This document shows positions 45,506 to 54,489 of a stretch of 64,000 nt of DNA, piece after piece. The stretch's first letter is position 1; every line of letters starts with the position of its first letter. Below the pieces are notes generated by a model that was not told where the DNA came from, did no database searches, and worked only from the letters and a program-made list of their open reading frames with translations. The stretch is from positions 108,188 through 172,187 of the forward strand of contig NZ_AUAZ01000007.1 of the NCBI RefSeq assembly GCF_000428985.1, read 5' to 3'. The DNA is from Marinobacterium litorale DSM 23545. GTDB taxonomy: Bacteria; Pseudomonadota; Gammaproteobacteria; Pseudomonadales; Balneatricaceae. Position numbers and translations under genes: made by a program.

Positions 45506-46540
45506 ATGGATATTACAGAACTTCTTGCTTTCGCCGTCCAGCAGGGCGCATCCGACCTCCATCTGACCGCTGGTATGCCGCCGCTGATCCGTGTTGACGG
45601 CGACGTGCGCCGCATTAAACTGCCGGCGCTGGAACACAAGCAGGTTCACACGCTTGTCTATGACATCATGAATGACAAGCAGCGCAAGGAGTACGAAGAG
45701 AACTTCGAGACCGACTTCTCTTTTGAAGTACCCAAGTTGTCACGTTTCCGTGTCAACGCGTTCAACCAGCACCGCGGTGCCGCCGCCGTTTTCCGTACCG
45801 TCCCCAACAAGGTTCTGACGCTGGATGACCTGGGTATGGGCAAGGTTTTCCGCGATCTGTCCGAGCAGCCCCGCGGACTGGTGCTGGTGACGGGCCCGAC
45901 CGGTTCCGGTAAGAGTACTACGTTGGCGGCGATGATGGATTATGTCAACGATACCCGGACTGACCATATTCTGACCATCGAGGATCCGATCGAGTTTGTT
46001 CACGAGAGCAAGAAATGTCTGGTGAACCAGCGCGAGGTACACCGTGATACACACAGCTTCGCCGCGGCACTGCGCTCGGCGCTGCGTGAAGACCCGGATA
46101 TCATCCTGGTGGGCGAGATGCGAGACCTGGAAACCATTCGGCTGGCATTGACCGCAGCGGAAACCGGTCACCTGGTATTTGGTACCCTGCATACAACTTC
46201 GGCGGCCAAGACGATTGACCGTATTATTGACGTATTCCCCGCAGCGGAGAAGGACATGGTGCGTTCCATGTTGTCCGAGTCACTGCAGGGCGTCATTTCA
46301 CAATCACTGTTGAAAAAGCCCAAGGGTGGGCGCGTTGCCGCCCATGAAATTATGATCGGTACCCCGGCGATTCGTAACCTGATCCGTGAGGATAAGGTCG
46401 CTCAGATGTACTCCGCGATTCAGACCGGTGCCGCCTATGGCATGAAAACACTCGACCAGTCACTGCTCGAACTGCTGCAGAAGGGGCTTATCTCGCGCGA
46501 TCAGGCACGGGAAAAGGCCAAGGACCCCAGTCTCTTCTGA
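45506..46540 (+). CDS. pilT: Type IV pilus retraction ATPase PilT
   Basis: Hexameric ATPase powering pilus retraction and twitching. 344 residues (P. aeruginosa 344): Walker A GPTGSGKSTT near 131-140, Asp box DHILTIEDPIEFVH, Walker B DIILVGEMRDLETI, His box GHLVFGTLHT, and the PilT-specific AIRNLIRE motif. Divergent from yggS, 23 bases before pilU. Confidence 0.97.
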   Translation: MDITELLAFAVQQGASDLHLTAGMPPLIRVDGDVRRIKLPALEHKQVHTLVYDIMNDKQRKEYEENFETDFSFEVPKLSRFRVNAFNQHRGAAAVFRTVPNKVLTLDDLGMGKVFRDLSEQPRGLVLVTGPTGSGKSTTLAAMMDYVNDTRTDHILTIEDPIEFVHESKKCLVNQREVHRDTHSFAAALRSALREDPDIILVGEMRDLETIRLALTAAETGHLVFGTLHTTSAAKTIDRIIDVFPAAEKDMVRSMLSESLQGVISQSLLKKPKGGRVAAHEIMIGTPAIRNLIREDKVAQMYSAIQTGAAYGMKTLDQSLLELLQKGLISRDQAREKAKDPSLF

Positions 46541-46563
46541 TCGACTGACTGAAGGAGGATACG

Positions 46564-47727
46564 TTGGATTTTACACAGCTTTTAAAGGTCATGTCGGAGC
46601 GTGGCGCCTCGGATCTTTTTGTGACCGCAGGAGCAGCGCCGTCCATTAAGGTGGATGGCTCGATCAAGCCGCTGACGCGAGAGGTGCTCAAGCCCTCCCA
46701 GTCCCGTGCGCTGGTTTACAGCACAATGAACGATAAACAACTCGCCGAGTTTGAAGGGACCAGTGAGTGTAACTTTGCGATCAGTGCCCCGGGCATTGGG
46801 CGTTTCCGTGTCAGTGCGTTCATGCAGCGCAACTCGCCGGGTATGGTACTGCGTGCCATCAACGACCATATCCCGTCTCTGGAGGAGCTGAACCTGCCTC
46901 CGGTACTGCGCGATCTGTCGATGACCAAACGGGGGCTGATTCTGTTTGTCGGTGGTACCTCCACCGGTAAATCGACCTCGCTGGCGTCGATGATCGACTA
47001 TCGCAACAACAACCACGCCGGTCACATCATCACGATTGAGGACCCGATCGAGTATATCCACCAGCACAAGAAGAGCATCATTACTCAGCGTGAGGTGGGC
47101 ATCGATACCGAATCCTTTGAGATCGCGCTGAAAAACACGCTGCGTCAGGCGCCGGATGTTATTCTTATGGGGGAGATCCGCTCGGCGGAGACCATGAAGT
47201 ACGGTCTGCAGTTTGCCGAGACCGGTCACCTCTGTATGGCGACGTTGCACGCCAACAACGCCAACCAGGCGCTGGACCGTATCGTTGCCTTCTTCGCACC
47301 GGAGCATCACGATCAACTCTGGATGGATATGTCCCTGAACCTGAAAGCGATCGTGGCGCAGCAGCTGCTGCCCACCGTGGACGGTAAAGGGCGCCGGGCG
47401 GCGATCGAAGTCATGATCAATACGCCGCTGATCCAGGACCTGATCCGAAAGGGGGAGGTTCACGAGATAAAGGAGGTTATAAAGAAGTCCACCAACCTGG
47501 GGATGCAGACCTTCGATCAGGCGCTTTTCACTCTCTATCGCGAAGGGATCATCAGCTACGAAGTGGCTTTGGGTCACGCCGACTCGGCCAACGATCTGCG
47601 TCTGATGATCAAGCTGAACTCCGATACCAACCCGGACTTGGAAGGGGACGATCTGCCCTCCTTCACCCTGCAGGACGAGGAAGATACCCTCAACATCAAA
47701 GGCAATGCCGACGTAAAGGGGATGTAA
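46564..47727 (+). CDS. pilU: Accessory pilus retraction ATPase PilU
   Basis: 387-residue PilT paralogue acting with PilT in retraction. Walker A has the form GGTSTGKSTS near 130-139, then HIITIEDPIEYIHQ, VILMGEIRSAETM and GHLCMATLHANNANQ; the C-terminal extension past 350 (acidic DEEDT) is typical of PilU. TTG start with AAGGAGG 5 bases upstream, so translation should be strong despite the rare codon. A strong terminator follows. Confidence 0.96.
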   Translation: MDFTQLLKVMSERGASDLFVTAGAAPSIKVDGSIKPLTREVLKPSQSRALVYSTMNDKQLAEFEGTSECNFAISAPGIGRFRVSAFMQRNSPGMVLRAINDHIPSLEELNLPPVLRDLSMTKRGLILFVGGTSTGKSTSLASMIDYRNNNHAGHIITIEDPIEYIHQHKKSIITQREVGIDTESFEIALKNTLRQAPDVILMGEIRSAETMKYGLQFAETGHLCMATLHANNANQALDRIVAFFAPEHHDQLWMDMSLNLKAIVAQQLLPTVDGKGRRAAIEVMINTPLIQDLIRKGEVHEIKEVIKKSTNLGMQTFDQALFTLYREGIISYEVALGHADSANDLRLMIKLNSDTNPDLEGDDLPSFTLQDEEDTLNIKGNADVKGM

Positions 47728-47756
47728 CACCCTCGAGTTTTCATCGGGCATGCGCA

Positions 47757-47786
47757 AAAAAGGCCGCTCCAGTCAGCGGCCTTTTT
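47757..47786. terminator. Bidirectional terminator between pilU and pyrC'
   Basis: 12-base stem (47757-47768 / 47775-47786) with 6-base loop, GC core and flanking A and T runs, so it works as a rho-independent terminator on both strands for the convergent genes. Confidence 0.92.
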
Positions 47787-47812
47787 GTCGATGGCGGACA
47801 GGCGCCGACGCC

Positions 47813-49087
47813 TTAGCGTTTGAACACCAGCTGGCCGCCCAGCAGAGTGGCGTGAACGCGCCCTTTCAGGGACGCGCCCAGGAAGGGGGTATTCTGGCCA
47901 CCGGAACGCATCTGTTCCGCTTCCAGTATCCAGGTCTCCTCCGGGTCAAAAACGCAGATATCGGCCTGACTGCCCGGCTCCAGAGTGCCATCATCCAGGC
48001 CCAATATCTTGGCCGGCCCCCAGGTAAGTTTCTCGATCAGCTGAGGGAGCTCCAGCAACTGCTCTTCAACCAGCTGCAGGCAGAGCGGCAGGAAGGTTTC
48101 CAGATTGCTCATGCCCGGCTCTGTGGCGGCGAAGGGTGCCTGCTTGGCGATCGCTTCATGGGGTTGATGGTCGGAACAGATGGCCGAAAGTGTATCGGTC
48201 ACCAGCCCCTGGCGCAGTCCGGCCCGGTCAAGCTGCCCTCTTAAAGGCGGCATCAGGTGGAAATCCGCATTGAAGCCATCCACCGACTCGTCGGTCAGCA
48301 ACAGGTTTTGAATTGCCACATCGGCACTGACTCGCAGGCCGCGCTCACGCGCAGCCTCAATCAAACGTACCGAGCGCTCACAGGAAAGCTGGCCGAAGTG
48401 GGCACGTACGCCGGTTTGTTCGACCAGCATCAGGCAGCGTGATACCTCGATGGTCTCCGCCGCCTCCGAGATGCCGTTCAGGCCCAGCCGGGTACTGGTC
48501 GCGCCTTCATGCATGCACCCATTGACGCTTAACGAGGCGTCCTGAGCCTGAAATACCACGAGCAGATCGTGGGTCGCTGCGTATTCCATGGCTCGCAAAA
48601 GCACCAGTGTACTGGCCATCGGTGCCCGGGTATTGGTGAAGGCGATACAGCCGGAGCTGGCCAACGCATGCAGCGGGGCGAGCTGTTCGCCACCCAGCTC
48701 CCGGGTCAGCGCCCCCATCGGCAGTACACGTGCCCTGCCCTGTTCAGCGGCACGGTCCTGAATCAGTTCTGCCACCGCCGGTGTATCGACAATGGGCCGT
48801 GTTGTTGGCGGTGTGACCAAGGTCGTGATGCCGCCCGCTGCTGCAGCCGCTGTTTCCTGGGCGATACTGCCTTTCTGGGTAAAACCGGGCTCGCGCACGT
48901 GGGCGCAGAGGTCGATGAAACCCGGGCAAACCACTTTGCCCTGTGCGTCAATGACTTCATCCGCTTCAAACCCGTCGGGACGTTCACCGAAAGCCAGAAT
49001 CTGCTCGCCACAAATGTAGAGATCGCCGACCTGGTCCAACTGCTGGGCCGGATCGATGACGCGGCCCCCCTGAATCAGAATGTTCAT
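47813..49087 (-). CDS. pyrC': Dihydroorotase-like protein PyrC' (probably inactive)
   Basis: 424-residue amidohydrolase-fold protein next to pyrB. The dihydroorotase motif HxHxR reads CAHVR: Cys61 replaces the first metal His, His63 remains. The later His of the HxED-type motif is Gln180 (FQAQD), and the usual HH pair is replaced in DVAIQNLLL; His230 and Asp306 (CSDHQPH) remain. As in the Pseudomonas pyrBC' pair, it is probably a structural partner of aspartate carbamoyltransferase, with an active PyrC elsewhere. 13 bases after pyrB, ended by a bidirectional terminator. Confidence 0.9.
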   Translation of the reverse strand: MNILIQGGRVIDPAQQLDQVGDLYICGEQILAFGERPDGFEADEVIDAQGKVVCPGFIDLCAHVREPGFTQKGSIAQETAAAAAGGITTLVTPPTTRPIVDTPAVAELIQDRAAEQGRARVLPMGALTRELGGEQLAPLHALASSGCIAFTNTRAPMASTLVLLRAMEYAATHDLLVVFQAQDASLSVNGCMHEGATSTRLGLNGISEAAETIEVSRCLMLVEQTGVRAHFGQLSCERSVRLIEAARERGLRVSADVAIQNLLLTDESVDGFNADFHLMPPLRGQLDRAGLRQGLVTDTLSAICSDHQPHEAIAKQAPFAATEPGMSNLETFLPLCLQLVEEQLLELPQLIEKLTWGPAKILGLDDGTLEPGSQADICVFDPEETWILEAEQMRSGGQNTPFLGASLKGRVHATLLGGQLVFKR

Positions 49088-49100
49088 TGTCTGAAAAACC

Positions 49101-50114
49101 TTATTCGTTGGGCATCTCTGCTGAAGCGGCTGACTGTTGGGCGGCCAGCTGGCCGCTCATGGACATGGACATGACCGCCATTCGAACGGCGATACCGTTG
49201 GTGACCTGATCCAGGATCACCGAGCGCGGGCCGTCCGCCACGGCGGATTCGATCTCGACACCGCGGTTGATCGGCCCCGGGTGCATGACGATCGCCTCGG
49301 GATGGGCGAATGCCAGTTTGTCGTTGGTCAGGCCGTAAAGCTTATAAAATTCGGACTCACTGGGCAGCAGTGCGCTCTGCATGCGCTCCTTCTGGAGGCG
49401 CAGCATCATGACGACGTCCACATCGCGAAGGCCACAGGCCATATCGGTAAAAACCTTCACGCCCAGCGATTCAATATTCCTCGGCAGTAGGGTCAGCGGC
49501 GCGATGACGCGAACTTCGGCGGCCCCCAGGGTCCGCAGAGCGTGAATCTGAGAGCGTGCCACGCGGGAGTGGAGAATATCACCCACGATGGCGACTTTAA
49601 GTGGCTCGAACTCCCCTTTATGGCGGCGGATAGTCAACATATCCAGCATCGCCTGGGTGGGATGGGCGTGACGACCGTCCCCGGCGTTGATCACCGCCAC
49701 ATCCGGGGTGACCTGCTGTGCGATGAAATGCGCGGCACCGGAGTCGGAGTGACGTACCACGAACATGTCGGAGTGCATCGCCCGCAGAGTCATCAGTGTG
49801 TCTTTCAGTGTTTCGCCCTTTTTGGTGGACGAGGTGCTGATGTTCAGGTTGAGAACGTCGGCCGACAGGCGCTTGGCCGCCAGCTCAAACGTCGATAGCG
49901 TTCGGGTGCTGGCCTCGAAGAACAGGTTAACCACTGTTTTCCCGCGAAGCAGAGGGACTTTCTTGACCTGTTGGGCACTCATGTCGACGAACGAGTCGGC
50001 GGTATCAAGGATTTCGGTCAGTAAGGTCCGTGGTAGTCCCTCAGTGCTGAGGAAGTGACGGAGCTGCCCCTGATCGTTGAGCTGGATCGGGCAGGGGTTT
50101 ATGGATTCAGACAT
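49101..50114 (-). CDS. pyrB: Aspartate carbamoyltransferase catalytic chain
   Basis: Joins carbamoyl phosphate and aspartate in pyrimidine synthesis. 337 residues: carbamoyl-phosphate motif STRT at 69-72 ([18 protein letters not shown]), [14 protein letters not shown], and [11 protein letters not shown] near the C-terminus. An N-terminal extension of about 15-20 residues relative to E. coli is usual for the class that assembles with PyrC'. No pyrI is nearby. Confidence 0.96.
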   Translation of the reverse strand: MSESINPCPIQLNDQGQLRHFLSTEGLPRTLLTEILDTADSFVDMSAQQVKKVPLLRGKTVVNLFFEASTRTLSTFELAAKRLSADVLNLNISTSSTKKGETLKDTLMTLRAMHSDMFVVRHSDSGAAHFIAQQVTPDVAVINAGDGRHAHPTQAMLDMLTIRRHKGEFEPLKVAIVGDILHSRVARSQIHALRTLGAAEVRVIAPLTLLPRNIESLGVKVFTDMACGLRDVDVVMMLRLQKERMQSALLPSESEFYKLYGLTNDKLAFAHPEAIVMHPGPINRGVEIESAVADGPRSVILDQVTNGIAVRMAVMSMSMSGQLAAQQSAASAEMPNE

Positions 50115-50134
50115 AATGAGTTCTCAATCGCTGG

Positions 50135-50644
50135 TCAGTCTCGCTGGCGGATGGTCAGGGTCAGAGGGTCGGGGCCGCTGAGTTTGATCGACTGATCGGG
50201 CCCCAGGGCCAGCGTCCCACCGACAACATCGGCCTGAATGGGCAGTTCGCGCCGCTGCAGATCGAGCAGTGTAATCAGCATCACCGAGGCGGGGCGGCCG
50301 TAGTCAAACAGCTCGTTCATGGCGGCGCGAATGGTGCGCCCGCTCATGATAACGTCATCCACGAGCAGAATGTGACGCCCTTCTACCGCGCAGGGTAGCT
50401 GGGAGGCTTGTACCTTGGGGTTCAGCCCTACCTGGGTAAAGTCATCGCGATAGAAGGAGATGTCCAGAACACCAAGCGGAGTCTCCAGCTCCAGAGCACT
50501 GTGCAGGCGCTCTGCAATCCAGGCACCGCCGGTCCGAATGCCGATCATCAGTGGTGCATCGATCTCACGCTGGGTGATCTGAGCCCGGGTTTCGCCAATG
50601 ATGCGCTCAAGCAAGGCTTCAACGCTAAGAGTTCCCGATAGCAT
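50135..50644 (-). CDS. pyrR: PyrR bifunctional regulator / uracil phosphoribosyltransferase
   Basis: 169 residues. PRPP-binding loop [17 protein letters not shown] and [11 protein letters not shown] are typical of PyrR; it opens with [11 protein letters not shown]. The start is inside the 3' end of ruvX (20-base overlap); a start further upstream would overlap more. In gram-negatives PyrR with pyrB and pyrC' is common; whether it binds RNA here cannot be told, and no attenuator was seen before pyrB. Confidence 0.92.
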   Translation of the reverse strand: MLSGTLSVEALLERIIGETRAQITQREIDAPLMIGIRTGGAWIAERLHSALELETPLGVLDISFYRDDFTQVGLNPKVQASQLPCAVEGRHILLVDDVIMSGRTIRAAMNELFDYGRPASVMLITLLDLQRRELPIQADVVGGTLALGPDQSIKLSGPDPLTLTIRQRD

Positions 50645-51101
50645 AAAGCTCCTCCAGTCGGGTGTGGCTTGGGATGCGGGTATCGCTGCCCAGCCAGTCT
50701 TCCAACAGCAGCTGCGCTGCCAGTCCATCCACCGACTCCTGCTTGAAGTTGGTAGAGCCGCCCCGTTCCAGATGGATACGCTTCGCCTCAGCCGTGGTCA
50801 GCCGCTCGTCAATCAGAAAGCAGGGGCGTTGGTACCGGTCCTGAATGCGATTGGCGAATTTGCGGGCGCGGTAGGCCATTTCACTGATGGTGCCATCCAT
50901 GTTCAGTGGCAGGCCCACCACCAGTGCACCCGGTTGCCACTGCTCGACCAGCTGATCGAGCTGCGTCCAGTCCGGTTTACCCTCACGGGCTGGTATAAAC
51001 GGCAGGGGGGAGGCGGTACCGGTGATCGGCTGGCCTACGGCTACGCCGATGCGGGTGGTTCCGAAGTCGAACCCCAGCACCTGCTGATTTTCACTGGTCA
51101 T
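50625..51101 (-). CDS. ruvX: RuvX/YqgF, RNase H-fold nuclease
   Basis: 158-residue YqgF-family protein, putative Holliday-junction resolvase or 16S pre-rRNA 5' processing nuclease. [16 protein letters not shown] has the first catalytic Asp, [11 protein letters not shown] the middle motif, and DERLTTAEA the second acidic site. Start set at [11 protein letters not shown]; the open frame upstream overlaps algH. Order algH-ruvX-pyrR is conserved. Confidence 0.94.
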   Translation of the reverse strand: MTSENQQVLGFDFGTTRIGVAVGQPITGTASPLPFIPAREGKPDWTQLDQLVEQWQPGALVVGLPLNMDGTISEMAYRARKFANRIQDRYQRPCFLIDERLTTAEAKRIHLERGGSTNFKQESVDGLAAQLLLEDWLGSDTRIPSHTRLEELYAIGNS

Positions 51102-51115
51102 GAATGACGTCGCGC

Positions 51116-51688
51116 TCAGGCATGTCCGGCATGGGCCGTTAGAAGATTCAGATTGATTCCGAGTATGGATGCCGCAGCATGAAGCCGCTCCTCGGCCGGC
51201 ATCCGGAACAGTATATCGAAATTGTAGGGACAGCTTAACCACAGGTTGTCACTGAGTTCCTGCTCAAGCTGTCCGGGCCCCCAGCCGGCATAGCCCAGCG
51301 CGACCAGAAAATGCTCGGGTGCCTGACCGTTGGCGATCGCTTCAAGGATATCCAGCGACGTGGTGAGCAGCAGGTCTTCGTTGATGCGGTGGCTGGCCAG
51401 CAGCTCGCTTTGGCCGTGTGCTTCTGTATGCAATACAAAGCCGCGGTCTTCGTGCACCGGCCCGCCGTCGAAAACCGGTTGCTGGGCAAAGCGGTCACCG
51501 CGGGCCGGCAGTTCCAGATGGTTCAGCAGGTCACCCAGTTCCATGCCGCAGGTACGGTTGATGATCAGTCCCATGGCGCCGTATTCGCTGTGGTCGCAGA
51601 TAAAGGTCAGCGTCTGCGCGAAACAGGGGTCGGACAGGTGGGGCATGGAGATCAGAAACTGGTGTCGGAGATCGGACGAGCTGGTCAT
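51116..51688 (-). CDS. algH: UPF0301 / AlgH (YqgE) protein
   Basis: 190-residue UPF0301 protein. Motifs HQFLISMPHLSDPCFAQTL, GAMGLIINR, FDGGPVHEDRGFVLH and ALGYAGWGPGQLEQE are diagnostic. Start at MTSSSDLRH. Linked by name to alginate regulation in Pseudomonas, but its biochemical role is unknown. The 63 bases upstream hold a perfect palindrome at 51726-51740. Confidence 0.93.
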   Translation of the reverse strand: MTSSSDLRHQFLISMPHLSDPCFAQTLTFICDHSEYGAMGLIINRTCGMELGDLLNHLELPARGDRFAQQPVFDGGPVHEDRGFVLHTEAHGQSELLASHRINEDLLLTTSLDILEAIANGQAPEHFLVALGYAGWGPGQLEQELSDNLWLSCPYNFDILFRMPAEERLHAAASILGINLNLLTAHAGHA

Positions 51689-51725
51689 AGGGCGACCCTT
51701 GTGTGACGGAACAACGTTGCTGCCG

Positions 51726-51740
51726 CAGTACAGAGTACTG
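51726..51740. promoter_or_regulatory. Perfect 15-base palindrome upstream of algH
   Basis: CAGTAC-AGA-GTACTG between the tonB stop and the algH start, next to a TATATAGA stretch that may be a -10 on the minus strand. It could be an operator for an internal promoter of algH-ruvX-pyrR-pyrB-pyrC'. Confidence 0.35.
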
Positions 51741-51751
51741 TCTATATACAC

Positions 51752-52711
51752 TTAGTACACGTGGGTTTGTTTCTCAAACTTCCAGGTCCGGATAATCTCC
51801 AGTTTATCCGTACGTTTTCTCATCTCGACCGGAAAGGGTTGGAAGGGAGAGGCCAGCTGTACGATGCGCACGGCTGCATCATCCAGAATCGCGTGGCCGG
51901 AGGATTCAAGAATACGCACCCGTTCCACACTGCCATCGGGCAGGATGACCACCAGCAGACGCAGGATACCGTAGATCTTGTCGCGCCGGGCCTGTTCGGG
52001 GTAGTTGAGATTACCTACGTTCTCGATCCGGCGACGCCAGGTATCCAGGTACTGAGCATCATCGTGGGAGAGCGTGGAGGCGGCGGTTAAACGGCGGACT
52101 CTGGGCCGCTTGGCAAACTGTTCGCGCTCACGATCCAGCTGGGCCTGCAGGTTGGCGATCTCCAGGCTGCGCGCCAGTAGTGAGGTGGAGTTGCCGGTTT
52201 TGGGCTGGGGTTGGCTCTGGGCTTTGCTGGCCGTTTGCTGGGCTGCTTTCTCGGGCTGCTTGCTTTGCGTGGTAACGACCCGCGTCGTGCCTGTGCTGGT
52301 TTGGGCTGAGCGGTTTTGTGCAACCTGAGCGTTAGCCTGTGGCTTTGGCTCCACGGGCTCAGTGACCGGTGCCGGGGGTTGGGGTGCCGCCTGAGCTGAT
52401 TGAGGTTTGGGCTTGTCGTTGCTGAACGGTGCCTCTTCAGTCGTTGCGGGCAGGCTTCGTTCCTCAAGAGTACCGCTGCCCGCCTGATTGCTCTGGGCGA
52501 TGAAATCGGCCTCTTTGGGGGCCTCTTTCTGTTGGAACTGGGCCAGCGTGATATCCAGTGTCGGTGCCCGTGGGGTGGGCTCTGGCCAGTCGAAACTCAG
52601 TGCCAGCAGCAAAATGCCATGCACCGCAGCGGCGAGAAAGACCAGAAAGCCGAAGCGTTCCGGGCTCAGTGCTCGCCAGTCTGTGATGTCGTTGGCCGTA
52701 TCCCGGGTCAT
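51752..52711 (-). CDS. tonB: Energy-transducing TonB protein
   Basis: 319 residues. An N-terminal membrane anchor (FGFLVFLAAAVHGILLLALSF, about 20-40), a Pro/Gln/Ala-rich periplasmic spacer (about 60-180), a coiled segment LEIANLQAQLDREREQF, then the TonB C-terminal domain from about 235 (NYPEQARRDKIYGILRLLVVILPDGSVERV). The same position in Pseudomonas holds tonB3, which is known to affect twitching motility, in keeping with pilT/pilU nearby. No exbB/exbD are adjacent. 4 bases after gshB. Confidence 0.92.
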   Translation of the reverse strand: MTRDTANDITDWRALSPERFGFLVFLAAAVHGILLLALSFDWPEPTPRAPTLDITLAQFQQKEAPKEADFIAQSNQAGSGTLEERSLPATTEEAPFSNDKPKPQSAQAAPQPPAPVTEPVEPKPQANAQVAQNRSAQTSTGTTRVVTTQSKQPEKAAQQTASKAQSQPQPKTGNSTSLLARSLEIANLQAQLDREREQFAKRPRVRRLTAASTLSHDDAQYLDTWRRRIENVGNLNYPEQARRDKIYGILRLLVVILPDGSVERVRILESSGHAILDDAAVRIVQLASPFQPFPVEMRKRTDKLEIIRTWKFEKQTHVY

Positions 52712-52715
52712 CGCC

Positions 52716-53666
52716 TTAAGCTGTCAACTTCTGTTCGATGCTCTCCATGAGCATCATGCCAATGTCCAGGTCAAACTGGGTATCCAGCTCGCGCACACAG
52801 GTGGGGCTGGTGACGTTGATCTCGGTGAGATAGTCACCGATTACATCCAGCCCGACAAACAGCAGGCCTTTCTCACGCAGTGTGGGGCCTACCTGCTCAC
52901 AGATCCAGCGGTCTCTGTCGGTGAGCGGGCGGCCTTCGCCACGCCCCCCGGCGGCCAGATTGCCCCGGGTCTCACCTGCCGATGGGATCCTTGCCAGCGC
53001 ATAGGGCACTGGTTCGCCATCGATCATCAGGATACGTTTGTCACCGTCGGTAATTTCCGGGATATAGCGCTGGGCCATGATGGTTTGACTGCCATGCTCG
53101 GTCAGCGTCTCGATAATGACGCCTAAATTCATGCCGGATTCCTGGACCCGAAAGATCGACGAGCCCCCCATGCCATCCAGCGGCTTGAGGATCACATCCT
53201 TATGCTCGGCATGAAAATCGCGCAACAGCTGTGCATCACGGGTGACCAGCACCGGTGGACAGCATTGGGGAAAGTGGGTGGCGAACAGCTTTTCGTTAAA
53301 GTCCCGCAGCGACTGGGTCCGGTTAACGATCAGTACGCCCTCCTGCTCGGCCAGCGCCAGCAGGTGGGTCGAGTAGATAAATTCGTTGTTAAACGGCGGA
53401 TCCTTGCGCATCAGGACTACATCCAGCTCGTTAAGCGGACGGGTGGCATACTCACCCCGCTGGAACCAGTTATCCGGGTCCATGGCTACCTGCAGGGGCG
53501 CCATTCGTGCCTGTACCTGGCCGTCGCGCATGAACAGATGGCGCTGCTCCATGTAGTGCAGCTCCCAGCCTTTACGTTGGGCGGCCCAGAGCAGCGCCAG
53601 CGAGGTATCTTTTTTGTAAGTGATCGACTCGATGGGGTCCATCACGATACCGACTTTAATGGTCAT
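52716..53666 (-). CDS. gshB: Glutathione synthetase
   Basis: ATP-grasp ligase adding glycine to gamma-glutamylcysteine. 316 residues (E. coli 316). KVGIVMDPIESITYKKDTSLALLWAAQ is the conserved start; KPLDGMGGSSIFRV and GDKRILMIDGEPVPYALARIP are ATP and substrate motifs; LFVGLDVIGDYLTEINVTSPT closes the site. Start at MTIKVGIV; longer frame rejected. Confidence 0.96.
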   Translation of the reverse strand: MTIKVGIVMDPIESITYKKDTSLALLWAAQRKGWELHYMEQRHLFMRDGQVQARMAPLQVAMDPDNWFQRGEYATRPLNELDVVLMRKDPPFNNEFIYSTHLLALAEQEGVLIVNRTQSLRDFNEKLFATHFPQCCPPVLVTRDAQLLRDFHAEHKDVILKPLDGMGGSSIFRVQESGMNLGVIIETLTEHGSQTIMAQRYIPEITDGDKRILMIDGEPVPYALARIPSAGETRGNLAAGGRGEGRPLTDRDRWICEQVGPTLREKGLLFVGLDVIGDYLTEINVTSPTCVRELDTQFDLDIGMMLMESIEQKLTA

Positions 53667-53692
53667 GTGCAGTGTCCTGTTGTCGAAGGGTG

Positions 53693-54430
53693 TCAGGGCC
53701 GGTTGCCCAGGTCGCCCCATAAAAACTGTAAGATTGCGGTGGCGGCCACCGGTGCGGTTTCCGTACGCATCACCCGAGGCCCCAGCGCTACCGGGCGGAA
53801 ACCTGCAGATTGCGCCGCAGCGACCTCTGCCTCGGTCAGTCCGCCCTCGGGGCCGATGAGCAGGGCCACTGAGGCGGGTGGCGGGATATCCGCCAACGGC
53901 TGTTCCGTATGATGGTGCAAGACCAGCTTGAGTTCCGCGTCACAGGTGTTGATCCAGTCTGTCAGCGAGCTTGGTGATTCAACGTCGGGGACGGTGCAGC
54001 GCTGGCTCTGTTCACAGGCGCTGATGGCCACCTGCAGCCAGTGACGCTGGCGCTTGTCCTGGCGTTCGGCATTCAGTCGTACTTCACAGCGTTCGGTGAA
54101 CAGCGGTGTAATCGCCGCGACGCCCATTTCCGAGGCTTTCTGAATCGCATAATCCATCCGCTCTCCACGGGAGATCGACTGGCCGATTTCGATACGTAGC
54201 GGGCTTTCCCGCTTCGGCTCACGCCGCGTGCCGATCTGAGCCTTAGCGTGTTTTTTACTGACGTCGCTCAGCGTCGCGTCATACTCACAGCCATCGCCGT
54301 TAAACAGCACCAGTTCCGCACCCTGAGACAGGCGCAGTACCTTGACGGTGTGATTGAAGGCATTGTCGTCCAGGGCTATCTGTTCGCCGGTGCTCAGCTC
54401 ACCGGGGTGAAAGAGACGGGGGATACGCAT
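53693..54430 (-). CDS. rsmE: 16S rRNA m3U1498 methyltransferase RsmE
   Basis: 245-residue SPOUT methyltransferase. MRIPRLFHPGEL start with PUA-like domain to about 70; the knot region is visible in LIGPEGGLTEAEV and LGPRVMRTETAPVAA. The frame is open 91 codons further upstream, but that stretch has no family similarity and overlaps the next gene. 26 bases before gshB, the usual order. Confidence 0.95.
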   Translation of the reverse strand: MRIPRLFHPGELSTGEQIALDDNAFNHTVKVLRLSQGAELVLFNGDGCEYDATLSDVSKKHAKAQIGTRREPKRESPLRIEIGQSISRGERMDYAIQKASEMGVAAITPLFTERCEVRLNAERQDKRQRHWLQVAISACEQSQRCTVPDVESPSSLTDWINTCDAELKLVLHHHTEQPLADIPPPASVALLIGPEGGLTEAEVAAAQSAGFRPVALGPRVMRTETAPVAATAILQFLWGDLGNRP

Positions 54431-54489
54431 AGAGTCCTGCCTGCAAATAGAGGGATTATGCCATGAACGCGGTGAACAGGCAGCGCTCC

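Noticed and set aside
51735..51751. CTGT...TATATAC resembling a LexA box near algH
   Set aside because: The second half lacks ACAG; only half of the operator is present.
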